From assembly GCA_947372225.1 (NCBI GenBank), contig CANBSV010000109.1, positions 1 to 8,574 on the forward strand: a stretch of DNA of 8,574 bases, read 5' to 3'. Below, in pieces: positions 1-6,024 of this stretch (its first letter is position 1; every line of letters starts with the position of its first letter). A program made the position numbers and the translations under genes. The notes below the pieces were generated by a model. It was not told the origin of the DNA. It saw only the letters and a list, made by a program, of their open reading frames with translations, and made no database searches. The stretch is from Burkholderiales bacterium. GTDB lineage: Bacteria; Pseudomonadota; Gammaproteobacteria; Burkholderiales; Burkholderiaceae_C.

Positions 1-275
1 CCGTAGCGCTTGTCCTCAGGCGCCACGAGCCATACGCCGCTCTCGTGCAACAGGCGGCCAATGATGGGTGCCTTCTTGCGCTCGATGATCTCGAGCACGC
101 GGGCTTCGGGCCGGCCCTTGCGATCAAAGCGGGTGATGCGCGCTTTGACTCGATCGCGGTGCAGCACCGCACGCATTTCCTGCTGGGAGAGATACAGATC
201 GGGCTGTCCGTCGTCACGGATGACGAAGCCGTGTCCGTCGCGGTGGCCTTGAACGATGCCTTCGACCTCGCTCAT
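1..275 (-). CDS. rnr: Ribonuclease R, N-terminal part (3' end cut by window edge)
   Basis: RNase R is a processive 3'-to-5' exoribonuclease that degrades structured RNA in mRNA and rRNA turnover. The 91 visible residues begin MSEVEGIVQGHRDGHGFVIR. They form the first OB/cold-shock domain (about residues 5-65, with the GHRDGHGF and DRKGRPEARV blocks typical of RNase R), then the start of a second one (IIGRLLHESGVWLVAPEDKR). The catalytic RNB domain lies outside the window. The ATG at 275 is the only ATG available: an in-frame TGA at 335-333 leaves at most 19 further upstream codons, none of them ATG, GTG or TTG. The usual N-terminal winged-helix domain of about 70-80 residues therefore has no room here, because the tRNA gene begins at 348. 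No clear Shine-Dalgarno sequence precedes the ATG. The family call is firm; the exact start is less so. Confidence 0.9.
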   Translation of the reverse strand, partial: MSEVEGIVQGHRDGHGFVIRDDGQPDLYLSQQEMRAVLHRDRVKARITRFDRKGRPEARVLEIIERKKAPIIGRLLHESGVWLVAPEDKRY

Positions 276-298
276 CAGGTCAGCGCCGATGGTGCCCG

Positions 299-326
299 AT
301 GACTGCTTATTGGATTTTTCGATGAT
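299..326 (+). promoter_or_regulatory. Candidate promoter of tRNA-Leu
   Basis: ATGACT (299-304) and GATGAT (321-326), separated by 16 bp, each match the sigma70 consensus at four of six positions. They would place the start of transcription near 333, about 15 bases before the mature tRNA 5' end at 348. GATAAA at 324-329 is an alternative -10. The boxes are weak and the assignment rests mainly on position. The -35 part lies in the open reading frame just upstream of the rnr start. Confidence 0.25.
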
Positions 327-327
327 A
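322..327 (-). promoter_or_regulatory. Possible -10 element for rnr (weak)
   Basis: On the minus strand this hexamer reads TATCAT, five of six matches to the sigma70 -10 consensus. It lies about 47 bp upstream of the rnr ATG, in the only non-coding space between rnr and the tRNA. I see no convincing -35 element at 16-18 bp upstream, so this is only a candidate. It overlaps the region where the oppositely directed tRNA promoter must also lie. Confidence 0.22.
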
Positions 328-331
328 AACT

Positions 332-346
332 TTCAGGCTTCCTGAA
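332..346. repeat. Perfect 6-bp inverted repeat just before the tRNA
   Basis: TTCAGG, the three-base spacer CTT, then CCTGAA form a perfect dyad centred at 339. It lies between the candidate divergent promoters and the tRNA 5' end, with one base separating it from the tRNA. It could be a small hairpin in the tRNA precursor leader or a protein-binding site; the sequence alone does not decide. Confidence 0.5.
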
Positions 347-347
347 G

Positions 348-432
<85 letters not shown>

Positions 433-441
433 AATATAACT

Positions 442-470
442 AAGCCAGCTTTCGCTGGCTTCGTTGTTTC
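442..470. terminator. Intrinsic terminator after tRNA-Leu, possibly bidirectional
   Basis: An 8-bp perfect stem, AAGCCAGC (442-449) with GCTGGCTT (454-461), closes a 4-nt loop. It begins 10 bases after the tRNA CCA and is followed on the plus strand by the T-rich CGTTGTTTC. Read on the minus strand, the same hairpin has a GAAA loop and is followed by AGTTATATTTG; it lies about 20-30 bp past the stop codon of the minus-strand phosphoribosyltransferase gene. It can therefore serve both convergent transcripts. The U-tracts are imperfect in both directions. Confidence 0.7.
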
Positions 471-489
471 TGGACCGCGAACAGCTGAT

Positions 490-1011
490 TCAGATCGAGA
501 ATTTCTTCGCCAGGCCGTCCGGCCGCAAGGCGTCGTATTCCTCAAATGGCTGATGAATCCAGGGACTGGTGGGTAGCAGTTCGACGTGGTAATCGGGCAC
601 GTAACACGACCTGCCCTTGGTCCAGATCACAGCGGATCGCAGCTCACTGATGGCAGGCATGCCGCGAAGTCGCTCAACGACAGCACGCAGGGTCACCCCT
701 GAGTCGGCCAAGTCATCAACCAGCAACACGCGCCCGCCCAGTTCGCCTTGCGGCAAGGTGATGTACGTGGCCATGTCGAGGCGACCCTGCACCGACCCCG
801 AGTGGTCGCGGTACGAACTGGTCGAGAGAATCCCCAACGGCTTGTCAAACACGCGTGAGAGGACGTCGCCGGGGCGCATCCCTCCCCGAGCGAGACACAG
901 GATCTGATCAAACTGCCACCCCGAGGCGTGAATCTTCAATGCCAGACGCTCGGTGAGCATGTGGTACTCGTCCCAGGAGACGTACAGGTGCTTGCCGTCG
1001 TCGGTCAGCAT
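490..1011 (-). CDS. Gpt-like purine phosphoribosyltransferase
   Basis: This 173-residue type I phosphoribosyltransferase should transfer the ribose phosphate of PRPP to a base, releasing pyrophosphate. The PRPP-binding signature VLLVDDLADSGVT is at residues 95-107, with the two acidic residues D99 and D100. Other regions align by eye with Escherichia coli Gpt (xanthine-guanine phosphoribosyltransferase): YVSWDEY near the start, LARGGMRPGDVL at 40-51 (Gpt has a similar SRGG block), STSSY at 63-67, and the C-terminal TSPWIHQPFEEYD (Gpt has TWIEQPWD). The base specificity cannot be read safely; guanine, xanthine or hypoxanthine are the likely choices. The ATG at 1011 is the first in-frame start after a TAG. 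It begins 46 bp after the purA stop, without a strong Shine-Dalgarno, so co-transcription with purA is likely. That position fits purine salvage beside de novo AMP synthesis. Confidence 0.85.
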   Translation of the reverse strand: MLTDDGKHLYVSWDEYHMLTERLALKIHASGWQFDQILCLARGGMRPGDVLSRVFDKPLGILSTSSYRDHSGSVQGRLDMATYITLPQGELGGRVLLVDDLADSGVTLRAVVERLRGMPAISELRSAVIWTKGRSCYVPDYHVELLPTSPWIHQPFEEYDALRPDGLAKKFSI

Positions 1012-1057
1012 GAAAGGCGTTCGTTGGACCGGCGGGGTTGGCTAGGCGTCATTGAGA

Positions 1058-2398
1058 TCAGTTCTGGTAGGGGTGCCGCAACAAGATGGTGTGATCACGA
1101 TCAGGACCCGTAGAGACCATGTCGATCGGTGCTCCGATGAAAGACTGAACGCGCTCCAGGTAGCGCCGGGCATTGATGGGCAGAGCGTCCCAGGTTGTCG
1201 CGCCAAAAGTCGTCTCGTTCCATCCCGGGAATGACTCGTAGATCGGAACACAGGCCTTGATGTCGTCGGCATCAAGCGGAAGGATACCCACTCGCGAACC
1301 ATGCAGTTCGTAACCCACGCAGACGTTAATCTCGGACAGTCCGTCCAGCACGTCGAGCTTGGTGATACACAGCCCGGACACGCCATTGATGATGATCGCT
1401 CGCTTGAGCGCTGCCGCGTCGAGCCAGCCGCAGCGGCGTGGCCGGCCGGTGACAGTGCCGCGCTCCTGACCGACCGTAGACAGGTGGTGACCGACGGTGC
1501 CCGGCTCGTCCATCGGCAACTCGGTCGGGAAAGGACCGCTGCCCACGCGGGTGGTGTATGCCTTGGTGATGCCCAGGATGTAGTGCAGGAGATCGGGCCC
1601 CACGCCCGCGCCTGCGGCCGCATTGCCGGCCACGCAGTTGCTTGAGGTCACATACGGGTAGGTGCCGTGGTCGATGTCCAGCAGCGTGCCTTGCGCGCCT
1701 TCGAACAGCAGGTTGGCCCCTGCCCGGTTGGCCGTGTGCAGCGCATAGCCCACGTCGGCCATCATGGGCTTGATTTGCTCGGCCGCTGCCATCGCCATGT
1801 CGAAGATGGGTTGAAACTCGAGCGCCGCCGAGTTCAGGTAGCCCGCCAACGCGAAGTTGTGCAAGGACAGCAGCTCGCGAAGTTTCTCGGCAAAGCGCTC
1901 GGGGTGCTTCAGGTCCTGAACGCGCAGGGCCCGGCGCGCCACCTTGTCTTCATAGGCCGGGCCGATGCCCTTGCCGGTGGTGCCGATCTTGCCCGCACCG
2001 CTGGTCTCGCGCAGCGCCTCGCGGGCCTTGTCGACCTCCACATGGAACGGCAGGATGAGCGGGCACGACTCGCTGATGAAAAGCCGGGACCGAACATCAA
2101 GGCCGATGGCCTCAAGCCGGGCGATCTCGAGCAGAAGATGGGATGGGTCGACCACCACGCCGTTGCCGATGTAACAAGCCACGCCGTCGCGCATGATGCC
2201 CGAGGGGATCAATTGCAAGGCCGTCTTCACGCCCTTGATCACCAGCGTGTGTCCGGCGTTGTGGCCGCCTTGAAAACGCACCACGCCCTGAGCGTGGTCG
2301 GTGAGCCAGTCGACCACCTTGCCCTTACCCTCGTCGCCCCACTGGGTTCCGACGACCACCACATTGCGGCCGGCTACGCCGGATTGAGACTCACGCAT
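1058..2398 (-). CDS. purA: Adenylosuccinate synthetase
   Basis: PurA joins IMP and aspartate using GTP to form adenylosuccinate, the committed step to AMP, in the cytoplasm. The 446-residue product is close to the usual 430-450. Visible landmarks are the phosphate loop WGDEGKGK (20-27) with catalytic Asp22, GGHNAGHT (44-51) with catalytic His50, IGTTGKGIGPAY (138-149), the EGAQGTLLDIDHGTYPYVTS block (233-252), VGSGPFPTEL (285-294), RRCGWLD (321-327), the guanine-binding TKLD (346-349) and the C-terminal DRDHTIL. No key residue is missing. I chose ATG 2398 because GGGTGA (2411-2406) sits seven bases upstream; a GTG one codon earlier (2401) is also possible. The gene follows hisZ after 42 bp that contain a terminator-like hairpin, and precedes the phosphoribosyltransferase gene by 46 bp. 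Confidence 0.97.
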   Translation of the reverse strand: MRESQSGVAGRNVVVVGTQWGDEGKGKVVDWLTDHAQGVVRFQGGHNAGHTLVIKGVKTALQLIPSGIMRDGVACYIGNGVVVDPSHLLLEIARLEAIGLDVRSRLFISESCPLILPFHVEVDKAREALRETSGAGKIGTTGKGIGPAYEDKVARRALRVQDLKHPERFAEKLRELLSLHNFALAGYLNSAALEFQPIFDMAMAAAEQIKPMMADVGYALHTANRAGANLLFEGAQGTLLDIDHGTYPYVTSSNCVAGNAAAGAGVGPDLLHYILGITKAYTTRVGSGPFPTELPMDEPGTVGHHLSTVGQERGTVTGRPRRCGWLDAAALKRAIIINGVSGLCITKLDVLDGLSEINVCVGYELHGSRVGILPLDADDIKACVPIYESFPGWNETTFGATTWDALPINARRYLERVQSFIGAPIDMVSTGPDRDHTILLRHPYQN

Positions 2399-2405
2399 CA
2401 CTTGT

Positions 2406-2411
2406 TCACCC
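2406..2411 (-). promoter_or_regulatory. purA ribosome binding site
   Basis: GGGTGA on the minus strand is seven bases before ATG 2398 and four before GTG 2401, which favours the ATG. It begins only two bases after the T-run of the upstream terminator-like hairpin, so hairpin and ribosome binding site are directly adjacent in the purA leader. Confidence 0.55.
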
Positions 2412-2413
2412 AG

Positions 2414-2436
2414 AAAAAAACCGGCGCCATGCCGGC
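2414..2436 (-). terminator. Intrinsic terminator or attenuator between hisZ and purA
   Basis: On the minus strand a GC-only 5-bp stem, CCGGC (2435-2431) with GCCGG (2425-2421), closes a 5-nt loop and is followed directly by seven T residues (2420-2414). A G-U pair with C2436 on its 5' side can extend the stem to six. It starts four bases after the hisZ stop codon and ends just before the purA ribosome binding site. The stem is short, but the T-run is perfect, so at least partial termination is expected. Confidence 0.68.
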
Positions 2437-2440
2437 TACA

Positions 2441-3601
2441 TCACAAAACCCTGACGACCCAATTCGAACCGTCAAACACCAGCTCGCGGTCGCAGCCTTG
2501 ACCCTCCAACTCATGCCCTGGCAAAAGGCACACCACCGCCTCGCCCCGTTGGCGCAATTGGCGCACGGCGGCTCGCAAGGCGGGATCCTCCGACCACGGC
2601 GCGCGGATCATCGGCGCCGCATGATCAACGTCGAGGCGCTCGGCCAGTTCCTTCAGATCAACCACGCTGAAGCCAACTGCAGGGCGACTGCGGCCGAAGA
2701 CGGCGCCCACCTCGTCGTAGCGTCCACCTCGAACCAGTGCATCACTGGAGCCTGGGGCATAGACCGCGAAGCGCGCACCGCTGTAGTAGGCAGAGCCTCC
2801 CAGATCGGCCAGATCGAAACCCACCCGCACGTCGGGGTAGGCCTCGCGGACATGATGCGCGAGCAAGCGCAGATCGCTCAGCGCAGCAGTGATGAGCGGT
2901 TGATCCGGCAGCGACCGTTCGGCCTCGTTGAGGACCTCGTCATCGCCATAAAAACGCAGCAACGCATGCAAAGCCCCTTGCACGGCAGGAGGCAGGCCAT
3001 TCGACAACTCGTCCAAAAGCGCACCGTCCTTGCCGGCCAAGGCATCAATCAGCGCGGAGGTCTGTGCAGCATCGACAGGCAGACCGACGAGCAGGCCACG
3101 CACGATGCGCGCGTCGCTCATGTCGAGCGTGGCGTCCTGAAGCCCCACGGCCTTCACGCAATCGAGCGCCAAGTCGATCACCTCTAGATCGGCTTCGAGC
3201 CCGCCGTGACCGAAGATTTCTGCCCCGAACTGCAAAGGCTCGCGCGTGCCATGCAGCCCGGAAGGCAAGGTGTTCAACAACGGACCACAGTAGCAAAGGC
3301 GCGTCACGCCTTCGCGGTTGAGCAGGTGCGCATCGATGCGCGCGACCTGCGGCGTGCTGTCCGCCCGAATGCCCACCGTCCGACCGCTGAGTTGGTCTAC
3401 GAGCTTGAAGGTGCGCAAATCCAGCTCGCGCCCTGTGCCGCTGAGCAACGACTCGAGGTGTTCGAGCAACGGAGGGATCACCAACTCAAAGCCGTAGTGG
3501 CCCGCAACATCGAGCAGACTGCGTCGCATGCGCTCCACATGTCTGGCGCGGGCGGGCAAAACGTCAGCGATGTGCTCAGGCAGCAGCCAAGCAGACACCA
3601 T
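2441..3601 (-). CDS. hisZ: ATP phosphoribosyltransferase regulatory subunit
   Basis: HisZ is a catalytically inactive paralogue of histidyl-tRNA synthetase. It assembles with the short form of HisG and is needed for activity and histidine feedback at the first step of histidine synthesis (ATP + PRPP to phosphoribosyl-ATP). The 386-residue product has the class II synthetase core: RADSTPQVARIDAHLLN (79-95), the motif 2 region TREPLQFGAEIFG (119-131), FDLADLGGSAYYSG (262-275) and the motif 3 region RGGRYDEVGAVFGRSRPAVG (291-310). A short C-terminal segment replaces the anticodon-binding domain of true HisRS. I chose ATG 3601 because the family commonly begins near SAWLLPEHIADVLP; a GTG at 3610 would add three residues, with AGG three bases upstream of it. 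hisG is not in the window. It follows the DUF2065 gene after 48-57 bp. Confidence 0.95.
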   Translation of the reverse strand: MVSAWLLPEHIADVLPARARHVERMRRSLLDVAGHYGFELVIPPLLEHLESLLSGTGRELDLRTFKLVDQLSGRTVGIRADSTPQVARIDAHLLNREGVTRLCYCGPLLNTLPSGLHGTREPLQFGAEIFGHGGLEADLEVIDLALDCVKAVGLQDATLDMSDARIVRGLLVGLPVDAAQTSALIDALAGKDGALLDELSNGLPPAVQGALHALLRFYGDDEVLNEAERSLPDQPLITAALSDLRLLAHHVREAYPDVRVGFDLADLGGSAYYSGARFAVYAPGSSDALVRGGRYDEVGAVFGRSRPAVGFSVVDLKELAERLDVDHAAPMIRAPWSEDPALRAAVRQLRQRGEAVVCLLPGHELEGQGCDRELVFDGSNWVVRVL

Positions 3602-3628
3602 GAAAGTCACCAGCCTGTTAAAAGGGAG

Positions 3629-3652
3629 ATTGTAGAAAGCCGCAGCAGCGGC
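3629..3652 (-). promoter_or_regulatory. Hairpin and possible -10 box upstream of hisZ
   Basis: On the minus strand, GCCGC-TGCT-GCGGC (3652-3639) forms a 5-bp GC stem followed by TTTC and then TACAAT (3634-3629), five of six matches to a sigma70 -10. Either reading is weak: the T-tract is too short for a good terminator, and there is no recognisable -35 at 16-18 bp upstream. It occupies the short gap between the DUF2065 gene and hisZ, where hisZ could gain its own start of transcription. Confidence 0.25.
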
Positions 3653-3658
3653 GACGGA

Positions 3659-3865
3659 TCAGGGCAGCGAAAAGATCAGCAAGGCGCCACCGATCAGTAG
3701 CGCCAGCAGCCCCATAAACCGCAACTGCCCATCGGCCAGCTTGGCAGCGTGCTCAAAGACGGACCGCCAGCGTTGAGGGCTTATCAAGGGCAGCAGCCCC
3801 TCGAGCACGAGCATCAAACCCGCCGCGCAAAGCAGCAAGCTCCAGAAATCGCCCGAATCGATCAC
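3659..3865 (-). CDS. DUF2065 (YjeT-type) small membrane protein
   Basis: This 68-residue protein has two hydrophobic segments, about residues 7-27 and 48-66, joined by a polar stretch with SPQRWRSVFEHAAKLADGQLR. It is probably a two-pass inner-membrane hairpin. Length, helix pattern and position match the DUF2065 family, whose E. coli member yjeT also sits between hflC and purA. Function is unknown; location suggests a link to the HflKC-FtsH complex, but that is inference. It starts with GTG at 3865, overlapping the hflC stop as GTGA, and no clear Shine-Dalgarno is visible. Expression by translational coupling to hflC is therefore likely. Confidence 0.88.
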   Translation of the reverse strand: MIDSGDFWSLLLCAAGLMLVLEGLLPLISPQRWRSVFEHAAKLADGQLRFMGLLALLIGGALLIFSLP

Positions 3866-4740
3866 TTGGTGGGCGTTGTGTTGCCACGCATGGCTTTGAA
3901 GAACTCGCTCGATGGATCGACCACCATCACGTCGGTCTTGTTCCGGAAGCTGGTGCGGTAAGCCTCAAGGCTGCGATAGAACTGCGCGAATTGCGGATCA
4001 CGACCAAACGACTCTGCATAAAGTGCAGAAGCCTTGGCGTCGCCCTCACCCTTAACCTTTTGCGCATCCCGGTAGGCCTCGGCCACAATCACTTCCCGCT
4101 GCCGGTCGGCATCAGCGCGAATCTTCTCGGCTTCTGCAGCACCCGTTGAACGCAGTTCATTGGCGACTCGCTTGCGCTCGGACTCCATGCGCCGGTACAC
4201 CGAGTCGGTGATGTTCGAGGAGAAATCGACCCTCTTGATGCGCACATCAACGATCTCGATGCCGAACGACTTGGCCTCATCACCCAGCCGCATGCGCACG
4301 CCTTGCATCACACGATCGCGGTCGGTGGCCAGCATGGCCTGAACGGTGCGCTTGGTCACCTCTTCGTTGAAGGCCGCCTGAACGATCGGGCTGAGACGGC
4401 TTTCGACATTTCGCATGTCCACGCCGTTGTTGCGTATGAACTGGCGTGCGTCAGTGACCCGCCATTTGACCAGCCAGTCGATCACCAGACTCTTTTTCTC
4501 GGCGGTGAAGATGGGACGGGTTTCAGGGCTGTCCAGCGTTTGCGTGCGACGGTCGATGAAGACCACGTTTTGCAACGGGGGCGGCAGCTTGAACTTGAGC
4601 CCCGGTTCGGTGACGACTTCCTTGATTTCGCCCAGAGCGTAGATCACGGCGAACTGGCGCTGATCAACGATAAACAGGGTCGAGAACGCCACCATCAGCA
4701 CGATCAGCGCGCCAACGACATAAAAGCCTATGCGGTTCAT
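3862..4740 (-). CDS. hflC: HflC, SPFH-domain subunit of the HflKC complex
   Basis: HflC pairs with HflK to form a large periplasmic cage anchored in the inner membrane around FtsH, limiting access of membrane substrates to this protease. The 292-residue product is of normal length. It has an N-terminal membrane anchor (about 5-25), then FIVDQRQFAVIYALGEI starting the SPFH/band 7 domain (to about 190), and a long charged helix (about 182-240, with ERKRVANELR, AEAEKIRADADRQ and VIVAEAYRDAQKVKGEGDAK). The C-terminal part contains PQFAQFYRSLEAYRTSF and VVDPSSEFFKAM, typical of HflC. The name reflects the old hfl mutants; it is not itself shown to be a protease. ATG 4740 lies 21 bp after the hflK stop, and its end overlaps the next gene by four bases. 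Confidence 0.96.
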   Translation of the reverse strand: MNRIGFYVVGALIVLMVAFSTLFIVDQRQFAVIYALGEIKEVVTEPGLKFKLPPPLQNVVFIDRRTQTLDSPETRPIFTAEKKSLVIDWLVKWRVTDARQFIRNNGVDMRNVESRLSPIVQAAFNEEVTKRTVQAMLATDRDRVMQGVRMRLGDEAKSFGIEIVDVRIKRVDFSSNITDSVYRRMESERKRVANELRSTGAAEAEKIRADADRQREVIVAEAYRDAQKVKGEGDAKASALYAESFGRDPQFAQFYRSLEAYRTSFRNKTDVMVVDPSSEFFKAMRGNTTPTK

Positions 4741-4761
4741 GAGATTTCGTTCCGTAGGGGT

Positions 4762-6024
4762 TCAGCGACCTTCGCGGTCACGGCCGCGTTGAGCGTCGCG
4801 CGATCGAGGGTCAACGGCGGCAGGCTGAGCAGGCGCGGGCGCGGGAGTGCTCTCGCCTGCAGTTGGCGCGCCCGGAGTCGGGGCAACGCCGGCTTGCTGC
4901 ATCAGCTTGTCGAGGGGAAGGTAGAGCAAGTTGGAGTTGCCGTGGCTGTCCACGAGCACCTTGCTGACATTCGAATAAACCTGCTGCATCGCATCGATGT
5001 AAAGCCGGTCACGAGTCACTACCGGTGCTTTCTTGTACTCGACCAGCACACTGGAAAATCGCTCCGAGTCGCCTTCAGCCTGCGCCACAACCCGCGACTT
5101 GTAGCCTTCGGCCTCCTCGCGCAGCCGCGCTGCCGTCCCTTGGGCTTTCGGAATGACGTCATTGGCGTAGGCCTGACCTTCATTTTTCAGTCGTTCGCGG
5201 TCGGCCCCGGCCTTGAACGCATCATCGAAGGACGCCTGAACCTGATCGGGTGCCTGCACGTTCTGCACGTTCACGTTGACCAGAAGAATGCCGGTGTTGA
5301 GGCGATCAACCTGAGTCTGAATCGACTTGACCAACTCATTGGCAATCGCATCACGCTGCTCGTAGAGAACGGAATCCATGGTGCTCTTGCCGACGATCTC
5401 GCGCACCGCCGACTCGGCGGCCTGAACCACGGCGTCATCAGGATTGCGGTTTTCGAAGAGGTACGCGCGGGCGTCCTTCAAGCGGTATTGAACCGTGAAG
5501 CGGATGTCCACGATGTTCTCGTCCTGCGTCAGCATGGACGAGTCCCGCAGCCCGGTGCTTTGCACCACCGAGTTGCGCCCGACCTCAACCGAGCGAAGCT
5601 GCGTCACGGCCACTGTTTCACTGGCCTGGAACGGGTACGGCATGCGCCACTGGATGCCGGCGTCGGCGGTATGGCTGAATTTGCCGAATGATGTGACCAC
5701 CGCCTGTTGGCCTTCTTGGACGATGAAGAAACCGCTGCCCAGCCACAGCAACGCAATCACCCCCACGATGAGGCCCACACCGATACCAGCACCCTTCAGG
5801 TCTGGCGGCAAGCCGCCATCACCGGAGCCTTGCGGGCGAGGCGCACCCGGCTTGCCCGAGAACATGCCACTGAGCTTTCTGTTGAAGTCGCGCCACAGTT
5901 CGTCAAGGTCCGGAGGGCCATCACCCTTGCTCCAGATGAGGCCCGAAAGCGCCTTGAAGCTGCGCAAAAGGATCGACCCGTGACGGGTTTGATCCGAGTC
6001 TTGTGTCATTCGGCTGGTCTTCAT
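4762..6024 (-). CDS. hflK: HflK, SPFH-domain partner of HflC
   Basis: This is the HflC partner in the HflKC-FtsH complex. The 420-residue product has a cytoplasmic N-terminus with the HflK signature GPPDLDELWRDFNRKL (36-51), a Gly/Pro-rich linker, one membrane segment (about 79-101) and then FIVQEGQQAVVTSFGKF opening the SPFH domain. A helical region rich in Glu/Arg/Ala follows (NEGQAYANDVIPKAQGTAAR, REEAEGYKSRVVAQAEGD), then YIDAMQQVYSNVSKVLVD. A low-complexity Pro/Ala tail ends in RSRDAQRGRDREGR. I chose ATG 6024 because it overlaps the hflX stop as ATGA; ATG 6009, five codons in, is an alternative. The frame is open a further 34 codons upstream, but those lie inside hflX and do not look like HflK. 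No strong Shine-Dalgarno precedes either start. Confidence 0.94.
   Translation of the reverse strand: MKTSRMTQDSDQTRHGSILLRSFKALSGLIWSKGDGPPDLDELWRDFNRKLSGMFSGKPGAPRPQGSGDGGLPPDLKGAGIGVGLIVGVIALLWLGSGFFIVQEGQQAVVTSFGKFSHTADAGIQWRMPYPFQASETVAVTQLRSVEVGRNSVVQSTGLRDSSMLTQDENIVDIRFTVQYRLKDARAYLFENRNPDDAVVQAAESAVREIVGKSTMDSVLYEQRDAIANELVKSIQTQVDRLNTGILLVNVNVQNVQAPDQVQASFDDAFKAGADRERLKNEGQAYANDVIPKAQGTAARLREEAEGYKSRVVAQAEGDSERFSSVLVEYKKAPVVTRDRLYIDAMQQVYSNVSKVLVDSHGNSNLLYLPLDKLMQQAGVAPTPGAPTAGESTPAPAPAQPAAVDPRSRDAQRGRDREGR

Noticed and set aside
1042..1623. 193-codon minus-strand frame overlapping the 3' part of purA
   Set aside because: Its translation is a Ser/Arg/Thr-rich shifted reading of purA. 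Real purA motifs (TKLD, DRDHTIL) are in the other frame.
2460..2500. TTGACG on the minus strand inside the 3' end of hisZ as a -35 for purA
   Set aside because: Five of six matches to a -35, but nothing resembling a -10 at 15-19 bp downstream.
1667..3187. 506-codon open frame on the plus strand across purA and hisZ
   Set aside because: It lies exactly codon-for-codon opposite both genes. Stops in that frame need TTA, CTA or TCA codons in the sense genes, which are rare in GC-rich coding DNA, so long empty frames are expected. The translation has no recognisable domain, and both sense genes are certain.
4303..5691. 462-codon open frame on the plus strand across hflC and hflK
   Set aside because: Same codon-opposed phase as the previous case, with the same explanation. 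No domain or ribosome binding site supports it, and the opposite strand carries two intact SPFH genes.
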